DNA of 64,000 nt from Salvia splendens (Eukaryota > Streptophyta > Magnoliopsida > Lamiales > Lamiaceae), in assembly GCF_004379255.2 (NCBI RefSeq), contig NC_056046.1, positions 248,001 through 312,000 on the forward strand, written 5' to 3'. Below the pieces are notes generated by a model. The model did not search any database, was not told the DNA's origin, and saw nothing but the letters and a program-made list of their open reading frames with translations. Of the stretch, positions 45,507 to 58,025 are shown piece by piece (position 1 is the first letter of the stretch; each line of letters opens with the position of its first letter). Position numbers and translations under genes: made by a program.

Positions 45507-47018
45507 TTATGATAAATGTTAGAGTAGTATTATATATCTATGTGAGCACTATCCAAGTGACATTGTGAGCATCATTTTCGTTTAGTCAACGTTAGCGTTA
45601 TTTGTTTTATTTTTTATATAGTAAGGAGTATTTGTTTTGATTCTATAATACCTCAAAAATTGTTATTGACAACGTCTATTTTACAAATCTAGTTAAAAAT
45701 TAAAAATTGATTTGTTCATTTTCTCTTACTTGAAATGAAGGAAGAAAATAACATATCAAATTTGATATTTCTGTAATTTGTAGAACTAATAATGCTAATG
45801 ACAAATTTAAGATATAAAAGTCAAAGGAAATACATAAATGTACATTATATGAGAGTTATGCATACAAATGGTGCTCATATGAAAATATGTAGCATAATAG
45901 TAATAGTACTCCCTCCGTTCTTGCCTAAGTGAGACATTTCATTTTCGCAAATTGAAACGTCTCACCTAGGCTGAAATAGAGGGGATATTATATATTTATA
46001 CATATAGATAGAAAGATATAGAGTGGACTGTATGCTTTGTGGTGTCAGCATATATGCAAGAGTTCAAAATAAATGACTTGGCAAGTGCTTTGCTACTATT
46101 ATTTCTAATCAAATTCATCACTTCTTTCTATAGGAATTGGGTAAGTAAGTTTCATGGGGAGTTGGAGTTTTACTTGCACATGATGAAGAGAAGATGTGGA
46201 TTTGCAATCTGCATATAAGAATTTTATAAATTACTATGAAATTTGGTAAAACAAGATAGGTATTTATGGATATGAAATTAAGTGAGTATTTGTCTGTACA
46301 TGTAACGAACTTTTGGATAGTTGTCAAAATATATTTACTCGGTCTGTATGGACTATGGAACTTAATTAAATTTTGATAATGGATAACTCCTTTGCTTATT
46401 ATATCTCCTATAAAAACAAGCTAGCCTAGACAATAATTATTTAATTAGGAAAACAAATGTACTAGTACTAGGATAAACATAAAGAAAAGAATGGATAACT
46501 CTTAAACCCACGTTGGCCATTGAAGATACTCGTAAGGTCAAATAGCAATGACCAATAACACCACATGTTTGTATAATTTAATCAACCATTGCCATGTGTG
46601 TTATTTTATTTTGAGTTCATTGCTATTTCTTTTGATATAAAGGAAATATTCGAAGCCTGGCGTCGACTATATATAATTTGAACTAGAAATCGTGAAAAAT
46701 CAGTCGAAATTCCAGCCACAACGCTGATCCAACTTTCGACTGAAAAATCACGACACGGCCAAAGGTGAAAATAAAAAATAACGAAGCAAGAGGGCCCGGC
46801 CCGATCAAGGAGCTATTACCAAGTCTTTCAAAATAATTGAAATGTTACCCCAATACTATCTATCTATTATTTATACGAACAAGAATATATATATATATAT
46901 ATATAGTACTACTCCTTTATTATTTGATTGCATGGCTTTGCCGACGTTAGCCCCCACTTTGAATCACAAGTGGAAATCCCTTCTTCCAATTTGCCTCTTT
47001 CTCTTCTCCATCACTCTC
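45507..47018. other. Gene-free region and CLE promoter
   Basis: Holds a short MITE at 45909-45985 and an (AT)n run at about 46887-46905. Otherwise AT-rich with no supported gene. Confidence 0.45.
45909..45985. mobile_element. Very short Stowaway-like MITE (about 77 bp)
   Basis: Left CTCCCTCCGTTCTTGCCTAA then GTGAGAC; right GTCTCACCTAGGCTGAAATA then GAGGGGA, an inverted match. TA-like flanks. Nearly all terminal repeat, with almost no core. Confidence 0.65.
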
Positions 47019-47026
47019 TATAAATA
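47019..47026 (+). promoter_or_regulatory. TATA box of the CLE peptide gene
   Basis: Canonical TATAAATA in the C/T-rich context CTCTCTATAAATACCC, 69 bp before the ATG at 47095; implies a 5' UTR of roughly 35-45 bases. Confidence 0.8.
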
Positions 47027-47094
47027 CCCATCTCTCCAACCTCCACATTTCTACCTTCATCTCTCATACTAGTATATATATACATACAACATAT

Positions 47095-47319
47095 ATGGCA
47101 AGCCTAAGGTTCTGGGTGTGTTTGCTCTTGATTTCTTTCACATTCTCCGCGGCACACTCTCGCATCCTCCCTCGCCCCGCCACACCACCGGAGAGACCGG
47201 CATTGATCGACAGCGCCAAAGAAGCGATCAAGGAGAGCTTGAAGAGGAAAGAAACCGCGGAAAACTGGTACCACGTCAACCGGGTCAGCCCAGGCGGACC
47301 CGACCCCAAACATCACTAA
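47095..47319 (+). CDS. CLE signalling peptide precursor (CLE5/CLE6-like)
   Basis: A single-exon frame of 74 residues. An N-terminal secretion signal (LRFWVCLLLISFTFSAAHS, residues 4-22) is followed by a variable charged linker. The extreme C-terminus is RVSPGGPDPKHH (63-74), the 12-residue CLE motif, differing by one residue from the RVSPGGPDPQHH I recall for Arabidopsis CLE5/6. The mature secreted peptide, usually hydroxylated and arabinosylated on Pro, is perceived by LRR receptor kinases of the CLV1/BAM group. CLE5/6 act in leaf-base and shoot development. A clean TATA box lies just upstream. It is easy to miss because of its size. Confidence 0.93.
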   Translation: MASLRFWVCLLLISFTFSAAHSRILPRPATPPERPALIDSAKEAIKESLKRKETAENWYHVNRVSPGGPDPKHH

Positions 47320-48663
47320 CACCATATGATCTGATGAATGTATTTTGAGAGACACAGAGAGGCTTTTAGTTTCTTTTGTTTTTCATTGATTTCTCATCAT
47401 TTTTCTTTTTTTTCTTTCCATTTTCTGGTTGTTTAGTTTTATTTAAGTATAGTAGCATGCAGTGGTCATCACTTGGACTGTACTTTGTTATATTGTGATG
47501 AATTTAATATTTTATGAGATTTTGAACTATTTTAGTATTGTGGAGCATTTACTTGCTTCAATGTAGTAATATATTATCTTTGCGTTTTTAGTAGTCCTAA
47601 AATACATAAAGGGAGAATAATTTAGAGCTAATCCGTTATGTTTTATGTAGCCTTTTTGTGACGCTGATGGTTGAATGCGACAGACTACAGTATAATTTAT
47701 GCATACTACTATATGATTAATAATACTAGTGTTTATCAATTGCGAATTATATACATGTATTTTACATGAGTCAGAGCCGAAGATTGTTGTGATGCTATTT
47801 ATATGAGATTCCGATGCTCATGACTCATGAGCTTATTCGAGCATGATCAGTCCAAATTAATGAGCTTTCTAGACTTAGCTTTGTGTTTAAAATGGCGATT
47901 TTGTGTTTTAATTATTATATATTTTATCTTATTCTCGATTACATGATGTACGGAAATTTGTTAAATACACCCCTAATGCTGACTCCAAAGTTCAAAGAAC
48001 CTCCTAATGTAGTTTTAGGTACAAACAAACCTTTAATATTAGTAGTATATATTAATTAACATACATGCCCCTTCACCCACTATTTTACCACTCTAATCTA
48101 GTTTTATATCATAGTAGTATTTAATCATATTATTTACTTTTGTGCATTAACAATAAGAACTAGGTTACTTTTCATCAGTTAACTTAAACTCATACTTTAT
48201 CACGCAGTTTCTATTTAGTTTTGCAAAAAATAATCAAAAGCACTTATTATTATTTTTACCTATTACATTTTGTGCACTTTTTAGTAATTATTATATTTTT
48301 TCATATATAGATTTATAATTCTACTCCTATTAAATTATGTGGTCGATCGAAAACTCAACCTAGCTCGATATTGAAAAGCTTAAACCAAACTAAATGTTGA
48401 ATTTATCAAGAATTATATCGACTTAGATTCTATTCAAACGGTATTTCTATAACTATATGGTATCTTTCCCTTTTGTGAGGGTTATGATTTGTTGAGTATT
48501 AGTTCATTTTTGAGATTTAATCAAGAGATAAAATACATCTAGTTTTTCAGTATATTCATCATTCTATGCTTACATCTGGCTTACAAGAATCTTTGAGCAG
48601 TAGTGTACCAGATTATACGAATGAGAAAACACGAAAACCTGGCCGCGTGTGCAGCAGTGTATT
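47320..48663. other. CLE 3' UTR and spacer
   Basis: AT-rich DNA; no coding region or identifiable repeat. Confidence 0.5.
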
Positions 48664-51600
48664 TCAACAAATAGACATCGTGTGTTTGCCTTGAGTTCTC
48701 TTCACCCAGTCCAGAATACCGCTGCAATCTTCAGGCGAGACAAAGAGCCTTCACAAAACCGTAGATTTCAATTTAGCAGTAGAATAGCACAAATCGAACT
48801 CTAAATTCTTGACAATATCTATACGAGAATACAGATAAAAGATGCGAGAAATGACTACCTATTTTGAGTGCGATAAGCTTTAAGTAGACGGACTTCCTTT
48901 GGATGCGTCATGTCCTTCTCCATGCAAAGTGACTGAGGCACTTTAAGGTTCCCTGATTGGTCTTCGTATGTGTCACATATGAATCTCAGCACATCTTCCT
49001 GCAATCAAGATAAAGGTAGCTTCACAGCCGGTTGAAATCAATAGACTCAGAAATATGTTTTTTCCATACCATGGGTCTTGAGGCATTAATCCAATTGTAG
49101 ATGGGCTCGTTCCGAAACCATGTCAACTGTCTCTTTGCAAAATTTCTGCAATTTTAAACCCAACTTGATTTTACTATTTCAAGTTACTAAAAATAAACTC
49201 TATATCATTCCCATGCCTCATCGGAATAATTTACCTAGAAGCTTTTTGAAACTCAGACAGAAATCTGTAGAATTCTCTAGAAGAACTCCAGCCCTGTTGT
49301 TCTCTGGCCATAAGCAGAAAGTCCATAGCCTAAGAATTTCAAAAACAAGGAAAACAAACTCAAACATCGGCCTTCCGGCAAAAGATCCTCAGAAACCAAT
49401 AAATTGATATCTATTAGACTGTGACAGAAAATGGAGCTGGAAGCATACTTGTCTATAGCCAATTGCTCGACTTGCAGAATTGGAATTAGGCATAAGGCCC
49501 AAATCAAGAAGCCACTTTGACTCCGATAAAATTCCATCATCTAGCATAGGACAAGACAACTTAAAACAGTAGGTTCTTGCAAATATGACCAGTTTCCTAC
49601 ATAGGCATATATGTAGAAGACGCCATAAACTTTCTCTTTACCTAAAAGCATATCTTCACACCTGAAATCAATTGATCTGTAAAGATCCAGCCTTTGTGTG
49701 GAAAGGAAGAAACAAACAAAATCATAGTCCAGGTCGTTTGAGTCTTTCTTTCGAGGTTCACTATTTGAAGAGTGTATGTCAGACAATTCTGCTCCACTCG
49801 ATTCCAACTTCTCCTTGAAAGAATTATAGGGAACTTTAAAGGCTGATGGAGATGTGCCAGTAGACTGCATGATTAAAACAATCATGGCATTCAGATGTTT
49901 ATTTAGAACTGAATAAAAAGACGATAGGTTCTGATTCTCAACCAACCTTAAGAATTTCAAGTCTGCGACGCAACCGATACCAATCATTTGCTGCTAATGA
50001 CTCGACACCTGGATCGCCTGCTTTGACAACCAATTGTACAGCTGCATCCCAATGACCATCCCTCTGAAATTCTGCAAGTTCTGAATGCACTTCCAAGGTG
50101 ATCTCAGGTGAGGCTTGTGGAACCTCCGGTTTCCCATATATGAACCTTACACAACAGTAATGAAAATTGAGAAGAATGCATTCTTCAATGTTGTAATGAT
50201 CAAAAGAAGAAAAAATAGGCATGAATTAAACGTAAGCAACATACCACCGTAAGTACAACCCTGTACCGCCTGTCACAATTGGGACACGACCTCTAAAAAG
50301 AATTTCGTCTGTTTTTTGCCTCGCATCCTCATAAAATTTTCCAACAGAATAATCTGATAGACCAAGAAAATTCTTTTATGAGACACATCAAACATTAAAA
50401 GCAACAAAATTTAGTAATGAAAGCCCATGTAAGCATAGCAACCACATTTGAATCTTATTTTAGCTTGTGGTAGCACTTGAACTGATGGATTTTCATTCCA
50501 AAGATGCTTGATTAATGATGCATTGTAAAACAGTTATAAATGAACCAATAAAACCATAAAAATATGTTTCAACAGATTTGAAATCAATATCATAGTCCAA
50601 CAACAAAGATGATAATGATAAATGCTTTAAAGGAAGGACTTTTAATCCCCATCCTGGTCCCGCAGCTTAAAAAAAGAAGGAAAAACTGATGAAAATGTTT
50701 TCGCTACTTGAGCGTGACATACTGTATAACTGCAAAAGCACTATATATCTATATCACAAACAATATCTCAGTGATGTTGCCAGGAACTGTTTTCCTCAGG
50801 TAAATAAGAGCAAAGAGTTTAATGTATTCACTTTTCATATCTCAACACAATATAGCATAAGCGACTTAAGACATACAAGCATGTAAATTAGATTCCTGAT
50901 CTTTTATGGAGTAAGTTATAACTTATATGATCAAGTCTTATCGCAAAATAATGTCACAGGGCCATATTTCACCTCCAAACAGCTACAGCGTAAGAAAACC
51001 AAAACTCACATATCCCGAACAGAGGATTTTCTTAGAGGAAATGAATAAGCTTTCAATGCAATAATATTACCTTCAGATGGGTGCAATATATCGACCAAAT
51101 GGTGTGGGACTTCCTGGAAAAATTCAAATTCTTGACGTAACTACTTCAGTAACTCCCACACATAAATTAGTGTTCAAAACTTCAAGTATATGAGCAAGAG
51201 TACAATCACTTAAAGCACATTCTATCAACTTATCAGCAAAAAATATCATTTTTATCTACACAAAGTCACAATGAAGTAAAACCATTAGAAACAAAGAGAG
51301 CATTTCAATAACATATCATCACATTTCTTTTTTTTTTTCATTTTCACAAAATTTCAAACCTTATCATAGCAATGCAATGGTCCAATGCAACTACATATGA
51401 AATAAAGCTAGAACATTCGTATTGTTTAATCACAAGTCATAACCAATTTCCCCAAACGCCAATTACAGAATCAATTTTATAACTTAAAAGCACAACAGTG
51501 AAAGCCAGTAAGTCTTCATCATTCTAAAACACACAATGCAATACACAAATTCGAAACTCGAGAATACCTCTCTGTCTTCCAAAGAAGGCTTTGCTGAACC

Positions 51601-51966
51601 AATATCAAGACCTTTATACACCTGCCATCGAAATACAAACTCTCTCAGTAATCAAAATAGAAATAAAATTAACACTCCTCAAATGAAATTTTATACTAGA
51701 ATATTAGAAATTCATTGGACCTGGACGGAATCAGCGCTGATGATTTCTCCATTCAGTCGTTTGGCGAGCTCCAAGGCGAGCCTGCTTTTGCCGGCGCCGG
51801 TGGGGCCAGATATTACAATTACTTTCTGCCGCTTGCTTTTCAATGAGCAGGAAGTGGTGAGGAATCTTGTAGTGCAGAAGATGCGGAAGGGTGGCGGCGC
51901 CTCAGCCGGGGAAGGGAGGCGGAGGCAACACATCCGTACGCCGCCAACTCTCAAACGGCTTATCAT
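48664..51966 (-). CDS. IPT9: tRNA dimethylallyltransferase 9 (tRNA isopentenyltransferase)
   Basis: Eleven exons on the minus strand: 51966-51721, 51621-51568, 51113-51071, 50353-50245, 50145-49947, 49864-49642, 49540-49449, 49329-49235, 49145-49070, 48998-48859 and 48748-48664, giving 453 residues (AtIPT9 469). It transfers a dimethylallyl group to A37 of tRNAs reading UNN codons, a source of cis-zeatin. Motifs: P-loop GPTGAGKS (54-61), [52 protein letters not shown] and [12 protein letters not shown], then RAIGYRQAMDFL and [10 protein letters not shown] near the end. The Arg/Cys-rich first 45 residues could be an organelle-targeting peptide. The order and wording match IPT9 rather than IPT2. 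Divergently arranged with the TBL gene. Confidence 0.94.
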
Positions 51967-52640
51967 TTCGGTAGACAGCTGAATTAATAATTTTGGGAAT
52001 TAAAAGTAAATAGTAAAAGGACTTTTTTTAAGGAATAAGTATTGTTTTTATTTCGATTTTTTTGTTTTTTCATTTTTAAAATTAAAAAGGTTGATATTTT
52101 GGTCCTAAACATCTAAGCTAAATTCACGCATAAAATATTTCTACGATGAAGTTAAATGAGTAGTTATAACAAAAAATGAGGGGCCCAGCCCAATCCAAGC
52201 TTAATGGTATTTTAGCTTGAATTAAATTGACTATATATTTTACGTGCTATCTATCTAGTCCAAAATTAGACCGAACAAACCAGATTTGGTTTAGTACTTA
52301 CTTTGTTTTTTTAATCTCTATATTATTTTGAACCCTAATTCACATGTATTGCTAAATTAGAAACAAATCATAAGCTTAGTTATGAAATATTCAACCCAAG
52401 TAATCATTTTCAACTAATAATATGAGTATAAATTAAATATATCCATAAATATGATGTCCAATCTATTTCATCTCGATCTTTTTTTTATAAATCCATAAAA
52501 CAATGTAAGCATGCACAAATTGTAAGCAACCTTAGGTTTGTGTTACCCGACGCCTAAACTCACCAACCAGTTGTTGCACACACTTGAATCATTAAACCTT
52601 AAACATATACCAATGTAACCAAACATATCACATAACCACC
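51967..52640. promoter_or_regulatory. Shared intergenic region of IPT9 and the TBL gene
   Basis: The two divergent genes start 674 bp apart, so this stretch must contain both promoters and 5' UTRs. AT-rich; no reliable TATA box was assigned to either. Confidence 0.5.
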
Positions 52641-54345
52641 ATGACCACACGGCGGATCCACCTCCTCTTCCGCCTCTCCGTCGTGGCGGTCCTCACGCTC
52701 GGGGCAGGTCGAGTCATTGTAGATAGCTCTCGGAACAGCCACAGCATGTGGCCGAGCAGCTCGATGCTGCTGGAGTGGACAACTGGCCGCAGATATACGA
52801 CTGCAGTTCCGATCGATGTATCCGTGGACGAGGAAATCGAAGAGGGGTGCAATGTGTTCCAAGGCAGCTGGATTCGGGATAATGAGAGTTTTCCTCTCTA
52901 TGGAGAAGAAAGTTGTCCGTTTCTAGTGAAACAGACAACTTGCGTCAGGAATGGCAGATCCGACTCTTTTTATCAGAACTGGAGGTGGCAGCCTGACGCG
53001 TGTGATTTGCCAAGGTAAATGTTCAATTTTGTCCCAGTGTTGCAAAATAAAAATAGCTAGCATGTTTTTCTTGACATGCACTCTACAATCACGATGTTAG
53101 GTTTGATGGCATGAAGTTAGTGGAGATGTTGAGAAACAAAAGATTGATGTTTGTTGGAGATTCAGTGCAAAGAGGCATGTTTGAGTCCATGATTTGTTTA
53201 GTACACTCTGCACTTCCTCCAGTTGTAAGGAGATCCCTCCATCGCATACCTCCGAGGAAAGTTTTCAGAGTCGAGGTACTCACACACACAAACACATACA
53301 ATGGTTGATCGGACACAATGGAGTTTTCCCATCCTCGTGGTCGTGGGCCGGCAATTGAACCCCGACCTCACCTGGATCTGCCATTGCACACACATTATAA
53401 CACAAATAAAGTTTCTATTTAACTCATAATACAATAATGAAGCATTTGTTAACCAAGTTGTTTCCAATCAACACTACTAGGAATTCAATGCATCCATCGA
53501 GTACTACTGGGCGCCTTTCCTAATCGAGTCAATATCAGACCATGCAACAAACCACACCGTGATGAAACGACTAGTGAAGCTCGATTCCATAGCTAAGCAT
53601 AGCAAGGAGTGGGAAGGAGCCGATGTTTTGATTTTCGAGAGTTATATATGGTGGATGTACAAACCTACGATCAATGCCATGTAAAATTATTCTCGTGCGA
53701 CCTAGACTTCATTTATATGCAGTTTTGGGTTCAACATTATGAGTAGCGATTATGCTTTTACAGGTACGGATCTCTCGACAACGTCCAAGAATACAACGTG
53801 ACAACGGCATATAGGTTAGCAATGGAGACGTGGGCGAACTGGGTTGATTCGCGCATCAATCCAGAAACCCAGAAGATCTTCTTCGCAACAATGTCACCTA
53901 CACACTTATGGTAAGTTTAATTTATAATCAGATGTTATAAGATAGCGTATGAATACGGCCATTGTGTCAAATTTTCGTGTGCAGGAGTTGGGAATGGAAG
54001 CCTCGGACAGACGGGAACTGCTTCAGCGAGACACACCCGATTGAAGGGCCGTACTGGGGGACTGGTTCGAACCTTGACATCATGGGGATCGTAGAAGATG
54101 TACTCGGGAGACTAAAGGTTAATATTACTGTTTTGAACATCACCCAGCTGTCTGAATACAGAAAAGATGGCCATCCTTCGATTTTCGGGGAAAGAAAGGG
54201 CAAGCTCTTAACGAAAGAACAGAGATCTGATCCCAAGAATTATGCAGATTGCATACATTGGTGCTTACCTGGAGTGCCCGATACTTGGAACGAGATTTTC
54301 TACGCGCTTCTATTACAAGATTATCGCGACCAATCAATAATATGA
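52641..54345 (+). CDS. Trichome birefringence-like (TBL) wall polysaccharide O-acetyltransferase
   Basis: Five exons: 52641-53014, 53101-53275, 53481-53680, 53764-53910 and 53985-54345, giving 418 residues. Type II membrane topology: a hydrophobic helix at about 8-22, then the TBL domain ([36 protein letters not shown]) and the esterase-like DUF231 domain with the GDS motif ([13 protein letters not shown], Gly144-Ser146) and the DxxH motif ([16 protein letters not shown], Asp387-His390). Both catalytic motifs are intact. Such enzymes act in the Golgi and acetylate xylan or other wall glycans using acetyl-CoA. VFDSVQRG-type wording and ESYIWWM suggest the xylan acetyltransferase clade (TBL28-35), but the exact member is uncertain. 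Confidence 0.92.
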
Positions 54346-54754
54346 CTAGCTAGAATGATGGAATGTTATGTATAAGAGACGGCGGCTTTTTTGTCCACCG
54401 GGAAACCACTGTCTCGGGCCTAGAATAGGTCTAGGAACCGTCAAGAAGTATTCAGTAGCAAAAACATCCACAGCCTACGTCAGTGATGAATTTTATGATT
54501 CACCACAAACCACAACACAATGCAAGTTATGTAAGAACTAGTAGAAATTTAATAAAAGAAACAATTTTTCATAAAAACACTAGCCAAAAGCAGCTGTTAG
54601 TTTTTTTCCCAAAAAACAAAAACAAAGAAATCTGAAGTTTTAAAGTAATGCAAATTTGATAACTTCCGTACCAAGTCCTCACATTTGTAATATAGACTAA
54701 ATATATATATGGTTGAAGAAATGGCCTCCAGAGTTACCGATGGAAAGGCGACAC
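54346..54754. other. Convergent 3' regions
   Basis: 3' UTRs of the TBL gene (plus) and the unknown gene (minus) meet here. Nothing else recognised. Confidence 0.5.
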
Positions 54755-57254
54755 TCACAGCAGCTGCCAGTCATTTTCACTCATCTCCTGAGACGACTGT
54801 GTTTCTTCCGCATGTAGAGGTGTGTTCAGAAATGAGGACACGGAACTTTGCGTAAAAAGCTGTTTTGATTCCACATCAATGTCACCATACATTATTTCCA
54901 ACTGCTCGTATTCCTTGGCTATCCTCTTTCGAGAAGTAAACGCACCGTGTATTAATTTCTGTGAAAAAAACATAATAATGTCAGTGTGGAATTGCCATAT
55001 GCAATTTATCTGGTTAAGATTGTTTACAATTACAAAGTAAAAGCAAAATGATATGTTGGAGTACCTTATAATAACTGAAATTTTTTCTTCTATAAGAGCT
55101 AGGTTGGGGAAATTTGCTGTATAAATTGACACTTCTTCCATCATCATGCTTTACATTTGAGGAAAGGTCGACGTTGTCCAAATCAAGGTCCCCAATTCGA
55201 GCACCGAGTCCATACATAAACTCTGCAAAATGATTATGGATATAGTATAAACCGTATGAATAGTTAAGGAACGTATTTCACTAATAGAAGAAGCAAGTGT
55301 TGATAGAGGTATCACAGAAATTACCAGATTCAGATGGAGACATTAAAATTTCCGAATGGCCTTTCTTGAAATGTTCTTCATGGAAGATTTTAAATGAACC
55401 ATCCAAAAATTCTGACCTATCGGTGTGCAATGTGTTATCTGCCAAAACCAACGTTAGTTTCTAAGACTTCTATATATCTTCAAGTAAGAAAAAGGATAAA
55501 AAAGATATAAAAAGAAGATTGAAGATTACTGAATGAAAGCATGGAACAAAGATAACAATAAGCATAGTGAAAAATAAACAAGATGATAAAAGAGATTAAG
55601 ACAAAGCAACCATTTGATTCCATCATTAGAGACTTTGTGGAAGATGCAGCAGAAATATCATGAGTGCAACAGTCAGATACTCCGGAACCACGAGAGTGCA
55701 GGACATCATCAGCCTCCTTAGAAAACTCTGCGCAGGAAGACTTTGTAGTCATACAAGAACTTGGAGATGTACAATAGGTGGAAGACATGACAGCCACAGT
55801 TTCTTCTTTTTCATCGCAAAAAAATGGAAGCACACGTTCAGATGACTGAACAGAGGTCGATAAGTCAACACTATCATCTTCAGTAGAGCAGCTTTTAGAC
55901 AGAGCCCTGTATTTTTCCTGAACCTCATCATCAACATTGCAAGCAAGAGGAAGTGGTGAATCCGTCAGCGAACAATTATCTTGAGTCAAAACAGGTACGG
56001 GTGGTGAATATAAACTCCCATTTACATCTGAAGAGCAGCTTTTAGACAGAGCCTTGTATTTCTCCTGAACCTCGTCATCAACATCGCAACCAAGAGGAAA
56101 TGGTGAATCCATCAGCGAACAATTATATTGAGTCAAAACAGGTACAGGTGGAGAAGATAAACTCCCATTTACATCTGAAGAGCAGCTTTCAGACAGAGCA
56201 ATGTATTTTTCCTGAACCTCGTCGTCAACATCACAACCAAGAGGAAGTGGTGAATCCATCAGCGAACAATGATCTTCAGTCAAAACAGGTACAGGTGGAG
56301 AAGATAAACACCCATTTAGATCTAAATATTGATCCTCAACCGACTTGCTTTTACATAACCAAGCAGCGGTTGGAGAATCAAAAGGAGGTATTGTGTTGTC
56401 TGAGAATACCACATCTCCTTTTTGCTGGTTCAAATCCCTTCTTTCCTCTTCATGGGCTGAAAATGCAAGTGAAGGAAATACATCTTCATCAAACTCTGAC
56501 GAAAAAATGTCACCATCAATACTTGAATTTGCAGTCACTGGTTTCAAATCTGTTGTAACATTCTTTTCTGCAGTAATACTGTCTTCGCTATCTGGGACCA
56601 TGCCATTCTCTTGTTCTCTCATATTTTGTGCCTCCAGGACATCAGCCAGCTGAGAGTTTCGCACCTTGTCATAATCGGAGACATGATTATTTGCCAGTTG
56701 CATTTCATCAGCCCAAGTGGAAGTTGCTCTAGTGCTAGAAATTGACACGCCATCCTGTACATCAACTTGTTCACCAGCAGCCAATTGTTGTTCGGGCTCT
56801 GAAGCCTCCCCAGAGAGTGGAAATATGTCTTGCACTACATCAGAGTAAAGTCTTTTGACAGACGTGCCTACACTTTGCACCTTGTTCTCGAAAAATTTCA
56901 AAGTATCCTGTTCAAGAGGAGCAACATACAGTGTGAAAGAACATCAATTTCTGAATTGCACATATTGATGAATGACTGAATCACTGACTTCTTTAGAAAA
57001 GAAGTCAAAAAGAAATCTATAATATAGTAATAGACATAACATAACCCCACAACGCAAAGTGATATTTTCTTTCATCAAAACACTACTCATTCAGACAGAA
57101 ATGTGCCATGGCAAAAATGAAATAGAAGATGCACTACCTTGTTTACCAATTCATCCATATCCGTACGAAAAACTTGCTCCAACTGGTCGAAAATGTTCCC
57201 AGCCCAGCGATTACTTTTGAATTCCATCGGCACAATGTTCCCTGGCTCCACCAT
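54755..57254 (-). CDS. Plant-specific protein of unknown function with three 49-residue repeats
   Basis: Five coding exons: 57254-57138, 56907-55611, 55438-55325, 55222-55065 and 54958-54755, giving 629 residues; phases agree throughout. The N-terminus (MVEPGNIVPMEF, WAGNIFDQLEQVF, FFENKVQSVGTSVKRLYSDV) and the C-terminus (FTSRKRIAKEYEQLEIMYGDI, then SENDWQLL) look conserved and resemble uncharacterised plant proteins ending in DWxLL. The middle is Ser/Asp/Glu-rich and probably disordered. Three tandem copies of about 49 residues at 235-381 contain NGSLSSPPVPVLTQ, SLMDSPLPLG and DVDDEVQEKYKALS. No catalytic motif, signal peptide or membrane helix. Function not known; I do not assign one. Confidence 0.8.
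55882..56322 (-). repeat. Three tandem 147-bp coding repeats
   Basis: Three copies, period 147 bp, inside exon 3 of the unknown-function gene (units begin at 56322, 56175 and 56028). They keep the frame and are nearly identical at the DNA level, for example AGAGCCCTGTATTTTTCCTG and AGAGCCTTGTATTTCTCCTG, indicating recent expansion. Confidence 0.9.
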
Positions 57255-58025
57255 AAACCTATAATACAATGCAAACAAGTTGAATGAGGATTGAACCTGC
57301 AAGCACTCATAAAAGCACAAATTCTTGATCAAAAAGAATGAATTTCATTCTAAAATTCAGCTCTAGCCATCAATAAACAATCAAAAAGCTAACTTTTGGC
57401 GACAACGCTACAACACAACACCTGCCAGAGGATAACCAGCATGAAATATGCTGAAATTGTCCCTTCTCTCTTTCCCCAAAATGATTCAATTTCTAATTTA
57501 ACCATTCAGTTACACAACAAGTTCATGGAAAAGCAGAAGGCGATCAACACAGCTTACAAATTACAACTGAAAACTGTGTCACACAAAGATATAAAACAAG
57601 TACTTAAAACCTAGACGATTAAAGAAGACATTTAAATACACACAACTGAGCCAAGCCGTTGAAACCACCATCGAAAAAATCGGGAAAAAAACTCCAAAGA
57701 AAAACGATATTTATTTCAAAAAACTCAACAATTCTGTCGATCGTAAAGCTAGTTCACAACTCAAAAATCACTTTTCCCCCATTGTACTATTCCCATAGCT
57801 GTTTTATATCAGAATCCAACCGAAAATTCTGTCACACGCAAACACGCAGTGATCATCATCAATTTCATCATGATTCCTGCTATCCGACAGAGCGAGGTAT
57901 GATTAAGAGAAAGAAGAGACGAGAAAAGAGGAAGAAGTCTCACCGGCGGTGGATAACCGGCGGCGCCGGTGGCGGAAGCCTTCGCACGTGCTGGTGCGGG
58001 TAGAGACTGTAGATAGGTGTTGTAG
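57255..58025 (-). other. Leader of the unknown-function gene
   Basis: The coding start at 57254 follows a TATAG acceptor by 4 bases, so a leader exon is needed. A GC-rich block ending CCACCGCCG before GTGAGA (about 57944-58020 on the minus strand) is the likely first exon, giving an intron of about 690 bp. Frames seen here on either strand are not supported. Confidence 0.55.

Noticed and set aside
46842..47072. Frame overlapping the CLE promoter
   Set aside because: Begins in an AT microsatellite, covers the TATA box and has no conserved content.
49541..49987. Long minus-strand frame read as one exon of IPT9
   Set aside because: Contains intron sequence at both ends; conserved IPT9 blocks continue only with splice sites at 49864 and 49642.
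57396..58003. Two plus-strand frames near the leader of the unknown-function gene
   Set aside because: They cover the leader intron and exon on the opposite strand, are Lys/Asn-rich or charged by composition, and match no family.
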